The notes beneath the pieces are model-generated. The model did no database searches and had not been told where the DNA came from. It saw only the letters and a list, made by a program, of their open reading frames with translations. A DNA stretch of 64,000 bases from Candidatus Melainabacteria bacterium (GTDB taxonomy: Bacteria; Cyanobacteriota; Vampirovibrionia; Obscuribacterales; Obscuribacteraceae): the NCBI GenBank assembly GCA_003242885.1, contig QKMZ01000005.1, positions 62,001 through 126,000 of the forward strand, in the 5' to 3' direction. The translations under genes and the position numbers were made by a program. Below, in pieces: positions 63,950 to 64,000 of the stretch; positions within the stretch are counted from its first letter, which is position 1; the number at the start of each line of letters is the position of its first letter.

Positions 63950-64000
63950 CAGTACGGTAGAATGTCCCGGTTGACATCACCTTCAGGGAATTTCGCATGG

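Noticed and set aside
63971..63999. TTGACA and a possible ATG at the right edge
   Set aside because: No -10 box fits and the frame leaves the window at once; a promoter or gene cannot be supported.

Overview
The window is a chromosomal stretch of a bacterium with near-balanced base composition and densely packed genes. It holds four eukaryote-like Ser/Thr kinases of different architecture, many TPR and Sel1 proteins, an FHA protein, two large membrane-anchored VIT/vWA proteins, a TadE-like protein, and lipoprotein or LolA-like secreted proteins. This mix recalls large-genome Melainabacteria (Vampirovibrionia, Obscuribacterales-like), but that placement is inference: no rRNA or other phylogenetic marker lies in the window. 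No tRNA, rRNA, CRISPR array, IS element or phage gene was found.

Layout. 1-2567: an Eco57I/TaqI-type DNA methyltransferase cut by the left edge. 2727-18183: a signalling block with a kinase-TM-TPR protein, a VIT/vWA membrane protein, a leftward FHA-protein/kinase pair, a secreted protein, a second kinase-TM-TPR protein, a small unknown protein and a secreted TPR protein. 18270-20752: an unknown protein and a TPR protein. 20872-21261: a truncated haemoglobin whose promoter suggests a leaderless mRNA. 21305-34457: a ten-gene leftward purine operon (purF-C-D-N-L-Q-M-H-E-K) running from PRPP to IMP except for the PurB step; PurS appears to be fused to PurL. 34756-43342: a TadE-like protein, a Sel1 protein, a CtpA protease, a lipoprotein esterase, a kinase overlapping a pseudouridine synthase gene, an M50B-like protease, a DUF4870-like protein and a SixA phosphatase. 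43511-48689: a Tyr/Gln/Pro-repeat protein, a HEAT-repeat protein, a site-2 protease and a ferritin-like protein. 48823-56013: a small soluble protein, a PoxB-like TPP enzyme with an apparent frameshift, NDH-2, small membrane proteins, and a divergent phosphoribosyltransferase/hydrolase pair. 56231-63751: a SUKH/ClpX-zinc-finger fusion, an L,D-transpeptidase coupled to a low-molecular-weight Tyr phosphatase, a LolA-like protein, a 33-residue membrane protein, a response regulator, and a second VIT/vWA protein.

How the genes may work together. The kinases, FHA protein, two phosphatases and TPR/HEAT/Sel1 scaffolds are the parts of a protein-phosphorylation network. The two VIT/vWA paralogues share a near-identical 40-residue block and the same C-terminal tail and are the best candidates for an undescribed membrane system. 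The SUKH-ClpX-zinc-finger protein is the most unusual single architecture. Start codons were moved from the longest reading frame wherever a Shine-Dalgarno sequence, signal peptide or neighbouring stop favoured another start; these choices are noted in the entries.
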